Shown piece by piece: positions 1 to 8,266 of a DNA stretch of 64,000 bases. Source of the DNA: Corynebacterium xerosis NBRC 16721 = ATCC 373 (GTDB lineage Bacteria; Actinomycetota; Actinomycetes; Mycobacteriales; Mycobacteriaceae); the NCBI RefSeq assembly GCF_001552415.1, contig NZ_BCRD01000003.1:248001-312000 (forward strand), in the 5' to 3' direction. Both the position numbers and the translations under genes were made by a program. Position 1 is the stretch's first letter; each line of letters begins with the position of its first letter. Under the pieces are notes generated by a model. That model was not told the origin of the DNA. It made no database searches and saw only the letters and a list, made by a program, of their open reading frames with translations.

Positions 1-13
1 CGACACGGGTGAG

Positions 14-1081
14 GTGATGCGACCGCTGCGATTCGGCGCCATCGACATAGACGCCGCGAACCCGGACAGCGACCGCAGGCTCTCCGAGGCAGTGAGGAGT
101 GCCCTGCGACGGGTCAGGAGCCTCGACGATGAGCTCGCCGCCGCGCTGCCGGCGCTGCATCCGCCGCGGCGGCACATGTACGTTCCGGGCGTCAGGTTCG
201 GCGCCGGGGAAGCGGCCAGCGGGCTCCCCGGCGCGCGGGCGGACGCCGCGCAAGGCATCTACGACGCCTTCGGGCTCGGCGATGATGCCGAGGTGACGGT
301 CCTGGACAGGACGGCGACCACCACGACGATCATCGCCGGGGATCCCGCGGGCGCCGACCGGATCGTGACCATCGTGCCCGGCACGGGATCATCGCCGGAG
401 GATCTCCTGGCGCAGACCGACAAGGCCAGGGGCGACTATGGGGACCGGACGGCCGTCGCCGTGATGACGTACAACGCGCCGCCCGGGGTGACGTCGGCGG
501 CGTCGGCGCGGTTCTACGAGGCGGCCGCGCCGGACCTGCAGCGGGTGCAGGCACACCTGGCCGAAAACTCCCGCGCCTCCCTCGTCGTGATCGGGCACAG
601 CTACGGGGCGACCGTGGCGGCCCAGGCGACTAGGGGCCGGGGCCTCCACGCCGACGGCGTGGTGCTGGCGGCATCGCCAGGAGCAGGACGGGGAATCCAA
701 TCCGCCGACGACATGACCCTGCGGCGCAGCGACGGCACCAAGTACCCGGCCTGGCAAACCCGCGACCGGGTGACCGCCGTGACCACCGGGCACGACATCA
801 TTCGCGGGGCGGCGGCGAGCGGAATCCACGGCGCCGACCCCGCGGATCCCGCGTTCGGGGCCGGGGCAATGGGTTCGAAGCAGATCACCAACGGACGGCC
901 ATGGCCGAGGAATTTTACGCCCGGACCGCATTCCGAGGACTACTTCCCCGACCATCGCTTCCGCCGCGGAGTCGAGGCCTTCGCCAATTCCCTCCCCGGT
1001 TCAGGTCCGGGCTCGGACGTCCGGCCCGGATGGACCGCCGAGCCGCACCGGGGCCCGGTTCGGGCTTCGGGGCCTATTTGA
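14..1081 (+). CDS. DUF1023-type alpha/beta hydrolase, possibly 5'-incomplete
   Basis: A protein of at least 355 residues with the nucleophile elbow GHSYGA near residue 195, followed by a short strand ending in AASPGAG. This matches the DUF1023 group of actinobacterial serine hydrolases. Family members often carry a helical N-terminal part, and the frame is open to the window edge, so the true start may lie outside; GTG at 14 and ATG at 17 are the first visible starts. The substrate cannot be told. No signal peptide is visible in the part seen. The 3' end overlaps, tail to tail, a small membrane-protein gene on the other strand by 8 bp. Confidence 0.7.
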   Translation: MMRPLRFGAIDIDAANPDSDRRLSEAVRSALRRVRSLDDELAAALPALHPPRRHMYVPGVRFGAGEAASGLPGARADAAQGIYDAFGLGDDAEVTVLDRTATTTTIIAGDPAGADRIVTIVPGTGSSPEDLLAQTDKARGDYGDRTAVAVMTYNAPPGVTSAASARFYEAAAPDLQRVQAHLAENSRASLVVIGHSYGATVAAQATRGRGLHADGVVLAASPGAGRGIQSADDMTLRRSDGTKYPAWQTRDRVTAVTTGHDIIRGAAASGIHGADPADPAFGAGAMGSKQITNGRPWPRNFTPGPHSEDYFPDHRFRRGVEAFANSLPGSGPGSDVRPGWTAEPHRGPVRASGPI

Positions 1082-1247
1082 AGTCGAGCTCGTAATGCTC
1101 GCCGCGAACCCCGCCAATGCGGGAGAACAGGAAATTGAACAGGATCGACAACCCCAGCGGCAGCGCCACGAACACCAGCGCGACGATCGCCACGTGGCCG
1201 ACGGCGGACTCGTCGGGGCGGGCCTCCCGGACCTGGATATCAGGCAT
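1074..1247 (-). CDS. Small single-span membrane protein, 57 aa
   Basis: Reading the minus strand from ATG at 1247 gives 57 codons ending in TAG: a polar N-terminus (MPDIQVREARPDESAVGH), one strongly hydrophobic span (VAIVALVFVALPLGLSILF) and a polar tail ending YELDFK. The composition is that of a real membrane protein and GC is high at third codon positions. It lies just downstream of the amino-acid permease on the same strand but beyond a strong terminator, and no Shine-Dalgarno is visible. I do not recognise the family; a small transporter subunit is possible but unsupported. Confidence 0.55.
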   Translation of the reverse strand: MPDIQVREARPDESAVGHVAIVALVFVALPLGLSILFNFLFSRIGGVRGEHYELDFK

Positions 1248-1251
1248 ACGG

Positions 1252-1295
1252 AAAATGCAATGGCCGGCCCGATGCGAGAATGCATCGGGCCGGCC
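1252..1295 (-). terminator. Terminator after the permease gene
   Basis: A perfect 14-bp stem (1262-1275 with 1282-1295) and a GAGAAT loop lie just past the permease stop. Read on the minus strand it is followed by CATTTTCC, giving a short U tract. Confidence 0.75.
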
Positions 1296-1322
1296 GGGGG
1301 CGAAAAGGAGCGGACGCGGCTC

Positions 1323-2906
1323 CTACTCCACGGAGGAACCCGCGCGCGGGCGGTCGGAAACACGATCCGAGGTTGCACCGCCCGCCGACATCGAACTCAA
1401 GGTTCCCTCCGGGGCCCGGTTCAGGAAAGAGGGATTCTCGTAGATGCGCCCCGGCGAATAGTCATCGGGGCTGACCCCCTCCGGCAATGGCGCCGGAAGG
1501 CCTTCGTACCGGCCCTTGATTCCCGTCTTCTGCAGAAACAATCCGACGGAGACGACGATGGCCAGCGACACCATCGATTGCACGAACTCGGCACGCGTCG
1601 CCGTCCGGATGCCCATCACGGCGATGATCACCACGATCAATCCCGTGACGATCGCCGGGACGACCGGCCAACCGAACATCCGGAACGTCAAGCCACCATG
1701 GGGCTCGAGCTCCCGCCTCAGCCGGGGGCGCAACATGATCTGCGAAACGCCGATGAAGACGTAAACGAACAGCACCACCGCGCCCGACGAGTTGACCAGG
1801 TACAGAAAGATCGTGTCCGGCCAAAAATAGCCCGCCGCCACGCAGATGAATCCGACCATCGCGGAGAAGAGAATGCCCCCCGTGGGGACGCCACGCCCAT
1901 TGACGCGCGTCATCCACGCCGGGGCATCGCCGTTGCGGCCCTGCGTGAAGATCATTCGGGAGGCCGTGTACAAACCGGCATTGAGGCACGACAGCACTGC
2001 CACCAGGACGATGAAGTTGAGAATGTCCGCAGCGCCCGGCACGCCCATGGCGTCGAGTGCCGTGATGAACGGGCTAACGCCGGCCGCATACGAATCCCAC
2101 GGAAGGATCACGACCAACAACGACGTCGACAAGACGAAGAACGCGAGGATGCGCACGACCACCGTTTGCGTCGTGCGACGAATCGCGTCGGCGGGGTGCG
2201 ACGATTCGGCGGCGGCGATGGTGACCAGTTCCGCGCCGGTCATGGAAAAAATCACCGTGACCACGCCGACGAAGATCGCGCTGACTCCGTTGGGAGCGAA
2301 GCCGCCGTGGCTCCACAGGTTCCGCAACTGCGGAGGTGCATCGCCGAGCCCCGTCCACGCGCCAAGCGCAAACGCCAGCCCCCCGATGAGGAATGCGACG
2401 ATGACGACCACCTTGATGCCGGCGAACCAGAACTCGGCTTCGCCAAAACTCTTCACCGACAGCAGGTTGACCGACACCATCACCACGAGAATGACGACCG
2501 CGGTAAGCCATTGCGGGATGGCGGGCACCCAACGAGCGATGAGCTCGCCGCCCACGACGGCCTCGATTCCCACCACGATGACCCAGAAATACCAGTACAA
2601 CCAACCCGTCGAAAACCCGGCCCAGCGCCCCATCGCCATGCGGGCGTAGTCGACGAACGACCCCGTCGACGGCTTTGCGACGGCCATCTCGCCCAACATC
2701 CTCATGATCAAGTAGACGATGCCGCCGGCGATAGTCGTCGTCACGATGGCCGATGGCCCGGCGACGGCGATGAGGCCGGAGAGGCCGACGAAGAACCCGG
2801 CACCGATGGTGCCGCCCATCGAAATCATGGTCAGGTGACGTTTGGAAAGGTCAGAGCGTAATTCGACCCCGCCGCTACAACTCGGGGCCCCCGTGGGGTC
2901 GGTCAT
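1323..2906 (-). CDS. gabP: APC-family amino-acid permease, GABA/5-aminovalerate type
   Basis: A 527-residue polytopic membrane protein with about 12 hydrophobic spans. It starts the transport core with SKRHLTMISMGGTIGAGFFVG, the classical amino-acid/polyamine/organocation permease opening (here split: SKRHLTMISMGG then TIGAGFFVG). The start at 2906 is chosen because GAGGAGG lies 7 nt upstream; an earlier in-frame ATG at 2981 has no ribosome site. It is divergent from an omega-aminotransferase gene and shares a 214-bp control region with it, so uptake of GABA or 5-aminovalerate is the best inference. The family also holds Phe, Lys and Pro permeases, so the substrate is inferred from context only. 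Confidence 0.75.
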   Translation of the reverse strand: MTDPTGAPSCSGGVELRSDLSKRHLTMISMGGTIGAGFFVGLSGLIAVAGPSAIVTTTIAGGIVYLIMRMLGEMAVAKPSTGSFVDYARMAMGRWAGFSTGWLYWYFWVIVVGIEAVVGGELIARWVPAIPQWLTAVVILVVMVSVNLLSVKSFGEAEFWFAGIKVVVIVAFLIGGLAFALGAWTGLGDAPPQLRNLWSHGGFAPNGVSAIFVGVVTVIFSMTGAELVTIAAAESSHPADAIRRTTQTVVVRILAFFVLSTSLLVVILPWDSYAAGVSPFITALDAMGVPGAADILNFIVLVAVLSCLNAGLYTASRMIFTQGRNGDAPAWMTRVNGRGVPTGGILFSAMVGFICVAAGYFWPDTIFLYLVNSSGAVVLFVYVFIGVSQIMLRPRLRRELEPHGGLTFRMFGWPVVPAIVTGLIVVIIAVMGIRTATRAEFVQSMVSLAIVVSVGLFLQKTGIKGRYEGLPAPLPEGVSPDDYSPGRIYENPSFLNRAPEGTLSSMSAGGATSDRVSDRPRAGSSVE

Positions 2907-2970
2907 GGCGATCCTCCTCAAATTGGTTTCTCGGGCACGCACCCGACGCGGCGAACGCACCGCGAACGTG

Positions 2971-3023
2971 ATGTGGGACACATTAAGGGGGCCGATCGGC
3001 CAGACATATCGACAAAATGTCGA
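2971..3023. promoter_or_regulatory. Two palindromes in the divergent gabP/gabT control region
   Basis: ATGTG-GGA-CACAT lies at 2971-2983 and TCGACA-AAA-TGTCGA at 3009-3023, both perfect inverted repeats in an AT-richer gap between divergent genes. Their arms differ, so they may bind two regulators. The first overlaps CGTGA-N6-ACACA (2967-2982), two mismatches from the GlxR/CRP consensus TGTGA-N6-TCACA. The PucR-type regulator at the far end of this cluster is a candidate for the second. Binding is inferred. Confidence 0.45.
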
Positions 3024-3120
3024 ATCGGAAACATTTTATTCACCAAACAGATGATGGCGGGAGCGGTCTCCGGCGCCCGAAAGTGATGGGCAGCACATCC
3101 CGACACTGAGGAGATCAGCC

Positions 3121-4479
3121 ATGACCACTTCGCTCACCGCCACGCCGACGGTCAACGGCATCGAGCAATCGCGGCATCTAGCCACGGAAATCCCCGGCCC
3201 CCGCTCCCGCGATCTGACGGCCCAGGCCACCTCGGCTCTGCCCGCCGGCCTGAGCTCCGGCCAGCGCACCTGGGCCAAGCGCGCTGCCGGCGGAATCGTC
3301 GTCGACGTCGACGGCAACCGCCTCATCGACCTCGGGTCGGGTATTGCGACCACCACCGTCGGCAATGCGCACCCCGATGTCGTCGAGGCCGCCCGTGTGC
3401 AGATGGGCGAACTGACGCACACGTGTTTCCTCAACCAGCCATACGAGGGATACCTCCACCTCGCCCAGCGCCTGGCCGACATCGCCCCCGGAGACCACTC
3501 CAAGCGCGCGGCGCTGTTCTCCACTGGGGCGGAAGCCGTGGAAAACGCCGTCAAATACGCTCGCGCGTTCACGGGCCGCCCCGGGGTGGTCGTCTTCGAC
3601 CACTCGTTCCACGGGCGCACGAACCTGACCATGGCAATGACCGCAAAGAACAATCCATACAAGCAGTCGTTCGGCCCATTTGCATCCGACGTCCACCGCG
3701 CCCCCAGCCCCTATTCCTACCGCTGGCCCGGCGGGCCCGACTCCGCCGCCGACGACGCGTTGGCTCAACTCGAACTCCTCGTTGACGCCCAAGTCGGTGC
3801 CGGCAACATCGCCTGCATCGTCATGGAGCCCATCCAGGGCGAGGGCGGATTCATCGTGCCGCCCGAGGGCTTCCTGCCCCGCCTCGCCGACTTCTGCCGC
3901 GACCGGGGAATCCTCTTCGTCGCCGACGAGATCCAGACCGGCATCGCCCGCACCGGCGATCTCTTCGCGTGCGATCACGAACGCGTCGTCCCCGACCTGA
4001 TGACGCTGGCCAAGGGGCTCGGCGGCGGCATGCCCATCGCCGCCGTAGTCGGCCGCGCGGACGTCATGGACGCCGCGCATCGGGGCGGCATCGGCGGCAC
4101 CTACGCGGGCAACCCCGTCGCCTGCGCCGCAGCCATCGCCGTTCTCGACGTCGTGGAAAAGGAAGGCCTCACGGAGCGGGCACGCGACATCGGCGACCGC
4201 ATCGAAGCGGCGCTGACGAAAGCCAAGTCGACGAACCCCGTCATCGGGGACGTTCGGGGCCGCGGCGCAATGTACGCAGCCGAGCTCGTTCGCGCCGACG
4301 GGATCACTCCCGACCCGGCGCGCGTTGCCGACGTCGCCCGCCGGTGCGAGGAACGCGGCGTCATCGTCCTCACCGCCGGCACCTTCGGCAACGTCATCCG
4401 CCTCCTCCCGCCGTTGTCCATCAGGGACGGCCTCCTCGACGAGGCCCTGGCGATACTCGTCGAAGAGCTCGCCCGCTGA
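3121..4479 (+). CDS. gabT: 4-aminobutyrate / 5-aminovalerate aminotransferase
   Basis: A 452-residue class III PLP aminotransferase. Visible marks are EPIQGEGGF, the DEIQTG cofactor aspartate motif, and LAKGLGGG with the PLP lysine at residue 298. Length and motifs fit GabT/DavT, which pass the omega-amino group of GABA or 5-aminovalerate to 2-oxoglutarate, giving succinate or glutarate semialdehyde. The ATG at 3121 has GAGGAGATCAGCC just before it. The gene heads an operon with glutaryl-CoA dehydrogenase, an aldehyde dehydrogenase and a CoA-transferase, which favours 5-aminovalerate as at least one substrate. GABA use is also likely, since the same enzyme often serves both. Confidence 0.87.
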   Translation: MTTSLTATPTVNGIEQSRHLATEIPGPRSRDLTAQATSALPAGLSSGQRTWAKRAAGGIVVDVDGNRLIDLGSGIATTTVGNAHPDVVEAARVQMGELTHTCFLNQPYEGYLHLAQRLADIAPGDHSKRAALFSTGAEAVENAVKYARAFTGRPGVVVFDHSFHGRTNLTMAMTAKNNPYKQSFGPFASDVHRAPSPYSYRWPGGPDSAADDALAQLELLVDAQVGAGNIACIVMEPIQGEGGFIVPPEGFLPRLADFCRDRGILFVADEIQTGIARTGDLFACDHERVVPDLMTLAKGLGGGMPIAAVVGRADVMDAAHRGGIGGTYAGNPVACAAAIAVLDVVEKEGLTERARDIGDRIEAALTKAKSTNPVIGDVRGRGAMYAAELVRADGITPDPARVADVARRCEERGVIVLTAGTFGNVIRLLPPLSIRDGLLDEALAILVEELAR

Positions 4480-4524
4480 TCCCCTCCCCCAACCCCAATC
4501 TCACGCCCCCGAAAGGACCACGAC

Positions 4525-5688
4525 ATGGCCCACACTCCCGCTCAGCTCATTGGCTTCGACTCTTTGCTCTCCGAAGAAGAGCGGATGATCCGCGATACCG
4601 TCCGGGAATTCTGCGATCGCGAACTCCGGCCCCACATCGGCGACTGGTTCGAGGCCCACGACATTCCTCGGGAACTGGGTCCCAAGTTCGGCGAAATCGG
4701 AGTACTGGGCATGCACCTCGAAGGCTACGGTTGCGCGGGAACCTCCGCGGTGGCCTACGGCCTGGCGTGCATGGAGCTCGAGGCGGTCGATTCGGGCATC
4801 CGCTCGTTCGTGTCGGTGCAGGGATCGCTGGCCATGTACGCGATTCACAAATGGGGCGACGAAGAGCAGAAGAACCGTTGGCTGCCCGAAATGGCCGCCG
4901 GCAGGGCAATCGGCTGCTTCGGATTGACCGAACCCGACTTTGGTTCCAACCCTGCGGGGATGCGCACCCATGCCCGGCGCGACGGGGACGACTGGGTCCT
5001 CAACGGCACGAAAACGTGGATAACCAACGGCTCGCTCGCCGACGTCGCCGTCGTGTGGGCGCGCACGGACAGCGGGTTCGCGGGTTTCCTCGTGGAAAAG
5101 GGAACCGCCGGGTTCACGACCTCGGACATTCATCGAAAGGTGTCGCTGCGCGCGTCGATCACCTCGGAGCTCGTCCTCGACGAGGTCCGGGTACCCGATT
5201 CATCCCGGTTGCCGGGCGTCGGCACGTTGCGCGGTCCCCTGTCATGCCTCAACGAAGCGCGCTTCGGCATCATGTTCGGCGCGCTCGGCTCCGCCCGCGA
5301 TTCGATCGAACAGACCCTCGAGTACGTCCGGGAGCGCCGCGTCTTCGACAAGCCCCTGTCGTCGTACCAGCTCACGCAGGCCAAACTCGCGGACATGGTC
5401 CTCGAGCTGGACAAGGGCCTGCTGCTGGCACTTCAGCTGGGCCGATTGAAGGACGCCGGAGCCCTGCCCAACGAGTCGATCTCGCTGGGCAAGCTCAATT
5501 CCACCCGCGAGGCCATCGCCATCGCCCGGCAGTGCCGCACTCTCCTCGGCGCATCCGGAATCACCACCGAGTACTCGCCGATCAGGCACGCGAACAACCT
5601 CGAATCCGTGTTGACCTACGAAGGCACGGCCGAAATGCACCAGTTGATCATCGGCCAGGCCCTGACCGGAGAGCAGGCATTCCGATGA
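4525..5688 (+). CDS. gcdH: Acyl-CoA dehydrogenase, glutaryl-CoA dehydrogenase type
   Basis: A 387-residue flavoprotein with the acyl-CoA dehydrogenase layout. FGLTEPDFGSNP is the FAD-binding segment, and the C-terminal stretch RHANNLESVLTYEGT carries the catalytic Glu at residue 366, both in the form typical of glutaryl-CoA dehydrogenases. Such enzymes oxidise and decarboxylate glutaryl-CoA to crotonyl-CoA. AAAGGACCACGAC precedes the ATG. The next gene overlaps its stop as ATGA. The neighbours can supply glutarate from 5-aminovalerate and activate it, so the assignment is supported by both sequence and context. An isovaleryl- or butyryl-CoA dehydrogenase is less likely. Confidence 0.83.
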   Translation: MAHTPAQLIGFDSLLSEEERMIRDTVREFCDRELRPHIGDWFEAHDIPRELGPKFGEIGVLGMHLEGYGCAGTSAVAYGLACMELEAVDSGIRSFVSVQGSLAMYAIHKWGDEEQKNRWLPEMAAGRAIGCFGLTEPDFGSNPAGMRTHARRDGDDWVLNGTKTWITNGSLADVAVVWARTDSGFAGFLVEKGTAGFTTSDIHRKVSLRASITSELVLDEVRVPDSSRLPGVGTLRGPLSCLNEARFGIMFGALGSARDSIEQTLEYVRERRVFDKPLSSYQLTQAKLADMVLELDKGLLLALQLGRLKDAGALPNESISLGKLNSTREAIAIARQCRTLLGASGITTEYSPIRHANNLESVLTYEGTAEMHQLIIGQALTGEQAFR

Positions 5689-7142
5689 GCCACGCGACGA
5701 TCGAGCATCTCATCGACGGACGATGGGTCCCCGGCGACGGCGCCGAGTTCGCATCGACGTCCCCGGCCAGGCCGGAGATTGCGGTCGCGGCCGGCAGGTT
5801 GGCGTCGTCAAGCCAAGTCGCCGAGGCCATCGCCGCCGCCGACGCCGCTCGCGCGGGGTGGGCGGAGACGCCGATGGCGGAACGTGCCACCGTTTTGCGA
5901 CGCGCCGCCGACATCCTCCGCGGCAATGCCGCCGAGTGGGGCGCCGAACTGGCACAGGAGGAAGGAAAGACCCTCGCCGAGGGCATCGGCGAAGTGAACC
6001 GGGCCGCGGCGGTACTCGACTTCCAGGCCGGCGAGTCTGACCGCGACGCGGGAGAAATCTTCCACTCTCCGCGCCGAGGCGAACGAATAGAGGTCGTGCG
6101 CAAACCCGTCGGAGTCGTCTCGCTGATCACCCCCTTCAACTTTCCCATCGCAATTCCGGCGTGGAAAGCCGCACCCGCTCTCATCCACGGCAACACCGTG
6201 GTGTGGAAACCCGCACAGACCGTTCCCCTGCTGGCGATGCGGCTGGCCGGAGCACTGCACGACGCGGGTTTGCCGCCCGGCGTCCTGAATCTGGTCGCCT
6301 CGTCCTCCGCCGACGCGTCGACGATGCTCGTCGATCCCCGCATCCGGGCGGTGACCTTCACGGGATCGACGAAGGTCGGCCGCACCATCGCCGCAACGTG
6401 CGCCGCGGCGGGCATTCCCGTCCAGGCCGAGATGGGCGGCAAGAATCCGGCGGTCGTCCTCGCGGACGCCGACATCCCCCACGCGGCGAGCCAGGTCATC
6501 GCCGGCGCCTTCAACTCGACGGGACAGAAGTGCACCGCGACATCGAGAGTCGCGGTGGTCCGCTCGGTCGCCGAGGAGTTTCTCGCCGAACTGGTCGCGG
6601 GCGCCACCGCGCGCGTCACCGGGGATCCGCTCGCCGACGGCACGTCCATGGGCCCGATGATCGACTCCGTCCCCCGCGACGACGCTCTGGCCGCGGTACG
6701 CGCCGGAGTCGACCGCGGCGCCGAGATCCTCTGCGGGGGCAATATTCCCGAGGTGCCCGGCTGCGCTGGCGGTCACTTCATGGAACCGACCATCGTGCGG
6801 GTCGATTCTCCCGAAGACGCCTTGTGGCGCGACGAGCTCTTCGCCCCCGTCCTCGCGGTACTGGTCGTCGAAGATGCGGCCGAGGCCTTTCGCACTTCTG
6901 ACCTCGGTGAATACGGGTTGACCGCGGCAGTGTTCACGGATTCACTCGCCGCCACGTTCGACGCAATCGATGATCTCGAGGTCGGCATCCTCCACGTCAA
7001 CTCGGAGTCCGCGGGCGCCGACCCCCATGTCCCCTTCGGCGGCGCCGGCGCCTCAGGTCTCGGGCCGAAGGAGCAGGGGCGCGCGGCGAGGGACTTCTTC
7101 ACCCGCACGACGACGATCTATCTCGGCAGGGGCCCACGATGA
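5685..7142 (+). CDS. gabD: NAD(P)-dependent aldehyde dehydrogenase (succinate/glutarate semialdehyde)
   Basis: A 485-residue aldehyde dehydrogenase with all core motifs: PFNFPIAIPAWK (nucleotide site), FTGSTKVG, the general base Glu249 in EMGGKNP and the catalytic Cys283 in STGQKCTATSR. The GQKCTATSR form is closer to 2-oxoglutarate-semialdehyde-type enzymes than to classical GabD, so the exact substrate is uncertain. Context (aminotransferase upstream, CoA-transferase downstream) points to oxidation of glutarate or succinate semialdehyde. ATG at 5685 overlaps the previous stop (ATGA) and its own stop overlaps the next start in the same way, so the operon is translationally coupled. One copy of the dispersed 11-mer lies inside at 5804-5813. 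Confidence 0.8.
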   Translation: MSHATIEHLIDGRWVPGDGAEFASTSPARPEIAVAAGRLASSSQVAEAIAAADAARAGWAETPMAERATVLRRAADILRGNAAEWGAELAQEEGKTLAEGIGEVNRAAAVLDFQAGESDRDAGEIFHSPRRGERIEVVRKPVGVVSLITPFNFPIAIPAWKAAPALIHGNTVVWKPAQTVPLLAMRLAGALHDAGLPPGVLNLVASSSADASTMLVDPRIRAVTFTGSTKVGRTIAATCAAAGIPVQAEMGGKNPAVVLADADIPHAASQVIAGAFNSTGQKCTATSRVAVVRSVAEEFLAELVAGATARVTGDPLADGTSMGPMIDSVPRDDALAAVRAGVDRGAEILCGGNIPEVPGCAGGHFMEPTIVRVDSPEDALWRDELFAPVLAVLVVEDAAEAFRTSDLGEYGLTAAVFTDSLAATFDAIDDLEVGILHVNSESAGADPHVPFGGAGASGLGPKEQGRAARDFFTRTTTIYLGRGPR

Positions 7143-8236
7143 CCGGGGCGCTGGACGGAATCATCGTCGCCGACTTTTCGCGGGTGCTCGCCGGCCCCTA
7201 CGCCACGATGCTCATGGCGGATCTCGGGGCCGAGGTCATCAAAATCGAGAGGCAGGACGTCGGCGACGACACCCGGGCGTGGGGCCCGCCCTACGGCCCC
7301 GATGGGCAATCGACCTATTTCGCGTCGGTCAATCGAAACAAGCGCTCACTCCAACTGGACCTCCGCGATCCCTCGGACCTCGACCGAGCACGCGAACTGG
7401 CGCTGCGCGCGGACGTCATCATCGAGAATTTCCGGCCGGGAACGATGGACCGCCTCGGTCTCGGCTACGACCGCATCCGCACGGACAACCCCGGCGTCGT
7501 CTACGCGTCCCTGTCCGGATTCGGCGAATCCGAGGCGGCCGCCCGCTTGGGCGGATACGACCTCGTCGTCCAGGCCGTCGGGGGGCTCATGTCGGTCACG
7601 GGCGAAGGCCCCGGACGCGAGGTCAAGGTCGGCGTGGCCGTGATCGACGTGCTCACCGGACTGCACCTCGGCTTCGGGGTGCTCGCCGCGCTCCGCCATC
7701 GGGAGTCGACTGGACTCGGCCAGCGCGTATCCACCGATCTTCTGTCCTGCGGACTGTCGTCAATGGTCAATCAAGCATCGGCGTACCTCGGCGCCGGACG
7801 GGTGGCGGGGCCGATGGGCAACCGGCACCCGTCGATAAGCCCCTATGAGGTCTATCCCACCGCCGACCGCCGTTTGGCGGTCGCCGTGGGCAACGATTCC
7901 CTGTTCGACCGATTCTGCAGGGTGCTCGGCATCGACGACCTCATCGGCGACCCGCGTTTCGCCACGAACCATGCGCGCGTCGACAACCGCGCCGAGCTGA
8001 AGGAGCTGATCGACGCGGCGTTGCGCCAGCGCACCGCCGACGAGTGGTTCCGGTTGCTTTCCGACGCCGGCGTCCCCGCCGGCCCCGTCAACGACATCGC
8101 CGGCGCCTTCGACTTCGCCGAGTCACTCGGCCTCGTCCCGCGCGTCGACATCGACGGGGTGCCATCGGTGCGCAATCCGCTGAACCTCTCCGAGACTCCC
8201 GCCGCGTACGCGATGCCGCCGCCGATGCTTCGGTGA
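7139..8236 (+). CDS. CaiB/BaiF class III CoA-transferase, probably for glutarate
   Basis: A 365-residue family III CoA-transferase. It opens with GIIVADFSRVLAGPYATM and DLGAEVIKIE, both typical of the family. The catalytic aspartate is taken as Asp170 in VAVIDVLTGLH, matching the position of Asp169 in formyl-CoA transferase. It is the last gene of the operon (ATGA overlap). Family III includes the succinyl-CoA:glutarate CoA-transferase of lysine breakdown, and a glutaryl-CoA dehydrogenase two genes upstream makes glutarate the most sensible acceptor. This specificity is inference. It ends 30 bp from the convergent regulator gene. Confidence 0.75.
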   Translation: MTGALDGIIVADFSRVLAGPYATMLMADLGAEVIKIERQDVGDDTRAWGPPYGPDGQSTYFASVNRNKRSLQLDLRDPSDLDRARELALRADVIIENFRPGTMDRLGLGYDRIRTDNPGVVYASLSGFGESEAAARLGGYDLVVQAVGGLMSVTGEGPGREVKVGVAVIDVLTGLHLGFGVLAALRHRESTGLGQRVSTDLLSCGLSSMVNQASAYLGAGRVAGPMGNRHPSISPYEVYPTADRRLAVAVGNDSLFDRFCRVLGIDDLIGDPRFATNHARVDNRAELKELIDAALRQRTADEWFRLLSDAGVPAGPVNDIAGAFDFAESLGLVPRVDIDGVPSVRNPLNLSETPAAYAMPPPMLR

Positions 8237-8266
8237 ATCCCGCCGGGGATGGCGCCGGCCCGAACG

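Noticed and set aside
2907..2981. 25-codon extension of the permease
   Set aside because: GAGGAGG lies right before ATG 2906, and the extension would use the divergent control region.
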